Both the position numbers and the translations under genes were made by a program. Shown piece after piece: positions 58,801 to 64,000 of a DNA stretch of 64,000 nucleotides. The notes under the pieces were generated by a model. It saw only the letters and a program-made list of their open reading frames with translations. It did no database searches and was not told the DNA's origin. This DNA is from Paragorgia papillata (Eukaryota > Cnidaria > Anthozoa > Scleralcyonacea > Coralliidae), in NCBI GenBank assembly GCA_035771165.1, contig JAWNZC010000177.1, positions 1,762,501 through 1,826,500 on the forward strand, given 5' to 3'. Within the stretch, counting starts at the first letter, position 1. Each line of letters starts with the position of its first letter.

Positions 58801-60908
58801 CGTATTGTAAAGTGTTTGAACCAATTTCTTGTTGTGACTGGAGTACTTGTAAACTAAAGAATGGGGCAACCTGTAGTCCAAGTCAAGGTGAGTGACATAT
58901 CAATCAATCAATAACTTTATTGAAGTGTCAATCTACTAACTGACCACAAGTGGTCTACTAATTGGGGACACCATGTAACAAAGTATGTAGCCAAGGCCAG
59001 GGTACTGTACTTCATGTAAATGTATGTCACCTTTGTCAAGGTCCATGTTGTGGCGAGGAATGCAAACCTGTGTATAACCAACCTGTTTGTGAAAAAGGAA
59101 ATGATTGTCTCGAGGATTCAAAATGCCCCAGTAACTCCCAACTCCAACGCTCACTCGACTACTCATGCCCATCTCAAAAGCATCGTGATAATGGTACACC
59201 TTGCGAAGGTGGAGCTCTTCTCTGCTACAAAGGCCGATGCAGTAAATCAATTTGTACAAAGTACAATCTGAAGCCGTGTGAATGCAAAGCCAGAGATGAG
59301 GAGTGTCATGCTTGCTGTATGGATGGAGAAGAGTGTCGTTCGGCTTATAAAATTAAACAGGTAACATGTATTCAAGATAATTAGCTTTGTGGAACACCAT
59401 GTTTAAAATGACATTAGCCAACAGCTTGTTGTTATATTGCTCTGATGAAGGCCAAACTTTCAAAGAATTAGGTACATGTATGTTGGCTATAGTTATGCTG
59501 TTATTTTTTGCAATAATGTTATTATTCTTGCATTGTGTTGAGCTGGTCGAAAATGGTCCCTTTATTGTTTTACACTGTCTAACGCCAGATGATTTTACTC
59601 ATCAAAAGGAGAACCCTCAGACAACCTAGGCAGCAATGAGTTCACAAGTGATTAACCCCTTTATTGTTTTACTCTGTCTAACACCAGATGATTTTACTCA
59701 TGGTGAACCGTCAACCATCGTAGGCAGCAATGAGTTAATACAATGTCTTATGTTTCAGATGAAAAGACCAACACCGTACAATTTCAGTGTAGGAACCGCA
59801 TGTGCCAACAACACTGGATATTGTGATTTCTTCCAATATTGTCAGAGGATTGATTTGGAAGGACCACTTCTTCGCTTATTTAACTTGTATTTCACAAGCG
59901 AAGGTAGGTAATATATAAAATATGAGCTAGCCATAACTTTTTTTCAATAATGCTTTCTATCAAAAATAAACCTTATTTTAAATTCGTGTTTTAGTAATAA
60001 CAGTCCATATGCGACGTCATTTTTGGAATCTTTATGAAATTTCACCAAAAAATGCTAAAAACTGATTTATTTTTGGTGTATGTTTTTCACGTGCACACGT
60101 AAAAATCTCACAGCTTGTCAACGGGATGTGTCCGCAACAGGCTTGTAGATTTAACAAATAAAACATAAAGCTCCGTGCATATAATTATGTACTCTTATAA
60201 AGGTACGTTTGACGTCATTTGAACACGAAAGAAGTTGAGTAGAGGCAGCCCAGCCACAGGGAGCCCATCTTGGCAATTCGTCATGTCAAAAAGCGCGTGG
60301 GCACCCTGTGGCGGACTCGAAAGACGCGGAGGACTGTGGCAGGGGATTTAAAAGAAACAAACGAAAAACGGTTGCCGGAAGCGGGAAAAAAGGCGGAAAA
60401 AAGGGGGGAAGGGAGAGGACAAAATATTTTCCTTTGCACATTTTGCACACCACGACCGAGTGTGCCACAGTCCTCCGCGTGTCTTTCGAGTCCGCCACAG
60501 GGTGCCCACGCGCTTTTTGACATGACGAATTTCCAAGATGGGCTATCTGTGGCCCAGCCAATCAGAGCGTGCGTAGAGGACACCTTATTTATAATTTCAT
60601 AATACATGTTTCCCAACAAAACGACAACTTTTATTGTCTTTATATATTTTTTTCAAGGTGTAAAAGAACTGACTCGGAAGTATTGGTGGGCGATCATGCT
60701 TGGAACTATCGGCTTAATCGCTATAGTTGTTCTTCTGGTCGTGTTCGGTGCTCGTTACACTAACACTGACAATCCCGACGGTCCCCCAGCCAAACCATTG
60801 CCTAAAATTTTTGGTCGAAGCTCCCGACCTGATACATCTAATGCAACAGAACTCCGAGAAGAGAAATCAGATGAAAGAGCAGAAAGATTTGGAGATGAAA
60901 CGTTATAA
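55884..60908 (+). CDS. ADAM10: ADAM10 metalloprotease (Kuzbanian)
   Basis: A membrane sheddase that cleaves Notch and other ectodomains. Five exons (55884-56999, 58518-58887, 59041-59360, 59759-59903, 60658-60908) sum to 2202 nt, or 733 aa (human 748). Order: signal peptide (about 1-20), prodomain to the furin site RHRR at 192-195, then the catalytic domain. The zinc site HEVGHAFGAE ends exon 1 and HD begins exon 2, so a 1.5-kb intron splits the motif. Next come the disintegrin module (CGNGVVEGKEECDCG, CCDWSTCKLKNGATCSPSQG), the Cys-rich region (NGTPCEGGALLCYKGRCSKS), a single membrane span near residue 660 (WWAIMLGTIGLIAIVVLLVV) and a short tail with PPAKPLP, a likely SH3 ligand. The prodomain has no cysteine at all, so no cysteine switch is possible. 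ADAM10 fits better than ADAM17 because of TSGD, SPSQGPCC and the tail. Confidence 0.95.
57733..58217. mobile_element. TTAA-type MITE split by family E element
   Basis: Host arms TTAACTCATTGCTCTCTAGG at the left and CTCAGGCAGGAATGGGTTAA at the right, in ADAM10 intron 1. The inner element occupies 57810-58149. Confidence 0.82.
57810..58149. mobile_element. MITE family E, copy 2, nested
   Basis: Flanked by an exact 9-bp duplication TTGTGTAGC (57801-57809, 58150-58158). Removing it rejoins the TTAA element correctly. The right terminal repeat is partly eroded. Confidence 0.82.
58222..58490. mobile_element. Two further TTAA-type MITEs
   Basis: About 58222-58381 and 58389-58490, end to end in ADAM10 intron 1 just before exon 2. 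The family has three copies in this intron. Confidence 0.7.
59540..59738. mobile_element. Two TTAA-type MITEs in ADAM10 intron 3
   Basis: About 59540-59643 and 59652-59738. The second ends 20 bp before the exon 4 acceptor (59758). Confidence 0.7.
60092..60153. mobile_element. MITE family E, truncated copy
   Basis: Only GCACACGTAAAAATCTCACA and about 40 bp of interior remain. Confidence 0.7.
60256..60554. mobile_element. CACAGGGAGCCC-family MITE, copy 2
   Basis: Ends as at 13387-13618, flanked by GCCCAGC on both sides (7 bp). The interior differs in length. False ORFs on both strands arise from the inverted arms. In ADAM10 intron 4, 100 bp before the last exon. Confidence 0.87.
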
Positions 60909-61114
60909 GAGAAAATTGTATGATTTTAGTTTGTATAGAGGGTGCACAATAGGTTTCTTAGGGGTGTTTATATGGCGGATGGCCAGCCCTCTTGGTAGGC
61001 CTAGTCCTATAGTGAGAGGGCTGGAATTTACCTCGTGTTTACATGAGCTTTTTTGGTAGGGTAGCCCTAGTAAGAGGGCTGGAATTTACCTCGCGTTGGC
61101 TTGTTTACCGACTT

Positions 61115-61487
61115 AAGCCCCGCACAGACGACCAAGTTTTTCTTGACAAGTTCCTTGGTAACTTTCCTTGCTCGTGTGTACGATGAACTGGTTTTTTTAA
61201 AACAATTTTCCTTGACAAGTTATAATTGCTCGTGTGTACGGTTGGAGAAGTTTTCCTTGACAGTAATGATCGCGTAATAAGCTTCGGAGATGAGTTGTCA
61301 AGTTTTCCTTGACGACTATACACACGAACAAATTTCCTTGTTCAAAAGCTGGCATGACCAGCTTTTGAACAAGGCTCCTTGTCAAGGTAAAACTTGTCAA
61401 TTTGTGTCGTACACACGAACAAATAAAATTTGTCAAGGAAAAACTTGTCAAGGAAAACTTGGTCGTCTGTGCGGGGCTTTATGCAGC
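61115..61487. mobile_element. Foldback element F, copy 2, complete
   Basis: Ends AAGCCCCGCACAGACGACCA and its complement TGGTCGTCTGTGCGGGGCTT. The interior repeats CTTGTCAAGGAAAACTTGTC in both orientations, but with fewer units than copy 1 at 32085-32612. Confidence 0.85.
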
Positions 61488-62002
61488 TCTCCCACGAAGC
61501 CCGAAATCATGTTTTTGCAAACACGATTTGAATTTATAACAAACCCATGAACAAACACAACTTGTAAAATAAAAAGTTGACCAAAAAATATTAGTAAAGG
61601 CAAACTTTATACCGTGTATAATGAGCTTCGATTTGCTAGCCCTCCTAAGAGGGCCAGCCAGCCCGCCCTCTTGAGCGCGTTTACGTGGGAAATTTCTAGG
61701 CAAGGTCTCGGGTTGTCAATGGCGAGATCTCGCCTATAGGAGCCGAGGGCTGGCCTTCTTGTCATGTAAATTCAATACAGACACTGGGATCTATTTAGCA
61801 ATACTGGGACGTTTTGGAAGTCACCAAACTAGCTTCAAATATCAAATATAATCAGTTGACTGTAACGTCTTTAAATTGTAAAATTCATGTTGCTTTTTAA
61901 CCGCCGTCGTCGTCCTAGCATCTTAAAGTCCCTAATGAAATAATCGTTATCTCGCATCCCGATAAACCTATTGTGGACCCTTAGTATAGAATTTTCATCT
62001 TG

Positions 62003-62112
62003 AACTTTGTAAAGTTTTGTTAATTATTGCTGTACAAGTTGTCCTTAGTTGTTAATACTTATAGAAAGACGGGGCTTTATCCCGCAACCTTCCGAATGTT
62101 AGCCAGACGCTC
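62003..62112. mobile_element. MITE arm and tRNA-like SINE fragment
   Basis: 62003-62050 matches one arm of the 29505-29660 element. 62065-62112 on the minus strand matches the tRNA-like head at 47655-47712. Confidence 0.5.
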
Positions 62113-62163
62113 TAACGATGGAGCATATTTAGCGATTTTTTACTTCTACAAACGGATTGGTAT

Positions 62164-62634
62164 TTTAAAGTGCCTATGAAACGAAAATTAAGTCTGTCTT
62201 ATTTGAAAGAACACTTAAAATGACAGAGTAACATATTTTGAAGTTTTTCGTTTCCTTACTTCGTTCTTGAGATATTTGAGTTTGTTTGATATGTAAATTA
62301 AACATTTTAATTAACGTCACATGTGCATAATGAGTTATTGAGAAAAGTTATATATCTTTGCTATTATCAAACCAAAATAATTCGAGGGAAGCATGTGCGT
62401 GTGTTTTGCTCAGAACACTAAACATGTAGATTTTCAAGTGATTATATTTTACAATAGCAAAGATATATAGCTTTTTTCGATAACTCATTATGCATGTGTG
62501 ATGTCAAAATGTTTAATTTACGTATCAAACAAACTGAAATATCTCAAGAACGAAGCAAGGAAACGAAAAACTGCAAAAGATGTTACTCTACCATTTTAAG
62601 TGTTCTTTTAATTTTCGTTTCATAGGCACTTTAA
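62164..62634. mobile_element. MITE family G, copy 4
   Basis: TTTAAAGTGCCTATGAAACG at the left and its complement at the right; a near-complete foldback. Confidence 0.85.
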
Positions 62635-62713
62635 ATAGTTCTTCTGTAATCTGATTGATTTGACTGAACAACATTAATTTTTGCAATTTGATTGGTTCAT
62701 GCATGACCCAACA

Positions 62714-62966
62714 TTAAAGGCACAGCGTCAGGTATTAAATTATACGACTTAATATAGTTTTGCGCGAGACAAAAATTATATTTGTGTGCAAAGAAAAGGA
62801 GAAATATTCTTAAAACGTTAAAAAAGTAAATCATTATTGCATTTTCTTACGGACTATTTAGTCCAAGTTTTGACCTGCGTGATATTCACGATAATTTTAA
62901 TCATGTGAACTTGAATTTGTCCACGAAGTTTTTCAAGTTTGCGTCATGGTGACACTGTGCCTTTAA
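62714..62966. mobile_element. MITE family H, copy 2
   Basis: TTAAAGGCACAGCGTCA / TGACACTGTGCCTTTAA as at 29710-29861, with about 100 bp of extra interior. Confidence 0.85.
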
Positions 62967-63289
62967 CGCATTAACGCAGTTTTTCTGCAATCTGATTGGT
63001 AATTAGGACAAGCAGTTTTTGTAGTGAGATCTCGTTGCTACGAGATGGTGAAATACGAGAGATTAAATAAGAGAGGATTTAATGAATTGATTCAGAGACC
63101 GTAACAGTCAGATTTTTATATATTAATATATTTTTGAGTAATTGAGTTATTTATTGTGCTGAATGGAGTCTTCTGACGTTAACTAAAATGGTCAACCAGG
63201 CGTGCAGGCTATGGATCGTTTTCACTCCCGTCATCGTTGGCCCCGTTGGGGTGGTGAAACAATACGAAATGTTTGTTAACGGACCCCCT

Positions 63290-63765
63290 CTTAACTAGTT
63301 ACATTTTTAAGTAACTGTAGCTGAAACTAGTTACTTTTTCTGAAGAAGTAACTGTAACTATAACTAGTTACTTTTTTAAAGAACTGTAACTAGTTACAAT
63401 ATTTGGTTAAAAAATGTGACTAGTATAGTTACTGATATTCAGTTGAGGATATCATTCCGTCTTGATAATAATAAAGGTACATTATGTACACATTTGACTA
63501 TTTCTGCTTAGTGACAACTATATTTAGGCATTTAGCTGTAAAAACATAATTATGGTACTGGTATCTAAAAACTAGTAATTTCTTTGTTGATTCTAGTAAA
63601 ACGGACAATGGAATGTAACTTTGTAACTAGTTACAAAATTTTTGAAGTAACTTTGTAACTGTAACTAGTTACTTTCTATTCATTGTAACTTTTATCGGTA
63701 ACTAGTTACTTTTCTAACGATGTAACTGTAACTAGTTACAAAAATTATGTAACTTTTACAGCACT
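63290..63765. mobile_element. hAT-like element rich in GTAACTAGTTAC
   Basis: The right end ACAGCACTG (CAGTGCTGT on the other strand) fits hAT ends. CTCTTAA occurs on both sides as a possible duplication, but the left end lacks CAGTGCTG. TAACTAGTTAC palindromes recur at least eight times. Confidence 0.6.
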
Positions 63766-64000
63766 GCTCTTAAGCGGACATACACCTCCGCGAGGTGTCC
63801 GCTTAATTAATTGGGTTCGACTACCAATATGGCCGCCATTTCATTGTTTCTCTGTGCACAAATATGGCCGTCGTGACGTCAGATGAATAAAATCCTTACC
63901 CGGACATCTGCTGAGTATTAAACATTGTCTGTTGTTAGCCGACGAGCTATAAAGATAGATCTAATCTTTTATCGCGCCCTGATGTGATGAATAAAATCGT

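Larger units (their letters stand above)
60909..64000. other. Intergenic repeat cluster after ADAM10
   Basis: ADAM10 3' untranslated sequence followed only by repeats: AGAGGGCTGGAATTTACCTC pieces (60960-61090, 61630-61765), foldback F, single arms of several MITEs, family G and H MITEs, and a GTAACTAGTTAC-rich hAT-like element. A small hairpin AAGCGGACA...TGTCCGCTT is at 63773-63806. No exon was recognised. Confidence 0.55.

Noticed and set aside
60270..60619. Overlapping ORFs of about 100 residues on both strands
   Set aside because: Inverted arms of the CACAGGGAGCCC-family MITE at 60256-60554.

Overview
The window is nuclear DNA from an intron-rich, AT-rich animal. It is not bacterial or viral. 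All nine protein genes are ancient metazoan single-copy genes, and I could assemble each one exon by exon with consistent reading phase. Introns are mostly 100-1500 bp and carry many small inverted-repeat transposons (MITEs), SINEs and very long microsatellites. The proteins resemble vertebrate orthologues closely, while the repeats are of the kind I associate with marine invertebrates such as anthozoans. That last placement is an impression, not a demonstration.

Layout. 1-1635: repeats only. 1636-5726 (-): GTF2B (TFIIB), 10 coding exons, 313 aa. 6815-9421 (-): SLC25A19-like mitochondrial thiamine-pyrophosphate carrier, 10 exons, 314 aa. 10391-31905 (+): KIF14-like mitotic kinesin with a motor, FHA domain and long coiled coil, 40 exons, 1578 aa. 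Its introns hold most of the mobile DNA and one AT-AC (U12-type) intron. 32860-37741 (+): WDR46, 15 exons, 520 aa. 38174-40350 (-): RPS18, 6 exons, 153 aa. 40574-42481 (+): ANKRD45-like, 5 exons, 215 aa. 43913-47053 (+): KLHL20, 3 exons, 592 aa. 48509-55570 (-): XPNPEP3, 16 exons, 501 aa. 55884-60908 (+): ADAM10, 5 exons, 733 aa. 60909-64000: repeats only.

The genes do not form one pathway, but their arrangement is informative. WDR46 and RPS18 are convergent neighbours, as I remember them near the human MHC. ANKRD45 and KLHL20 are neighbours, as I remember them on human 1q25. SLC25A19/KIF14, RPS18/ANKRD45 (223 bp between start codons) and XPNPEP3/ADAM10 (313 bp) are head-to-head pairs that probably share promoters.

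I found no CRISPR array, operon or defence locus, and none is expected here. The most interesting signals are: the AT-AC intron in the kinesin motor; a dispersed repeat that folds like a hammerhead ribozyme; a transposon family with consistent 7-bp target duplications that includes a 402-bp near-perfect palindrome; a palindromic repeat carrying a short protein start; 5S rRNA-like SINEs, one abutting a splice donor; long microsatellites that fill introns from the 5' splice site; and an ADAM10 prodomain without any cysteine. All exon boundaries were read by eye from splice signals, reading phase and remembered family sequence. No alignment was run.
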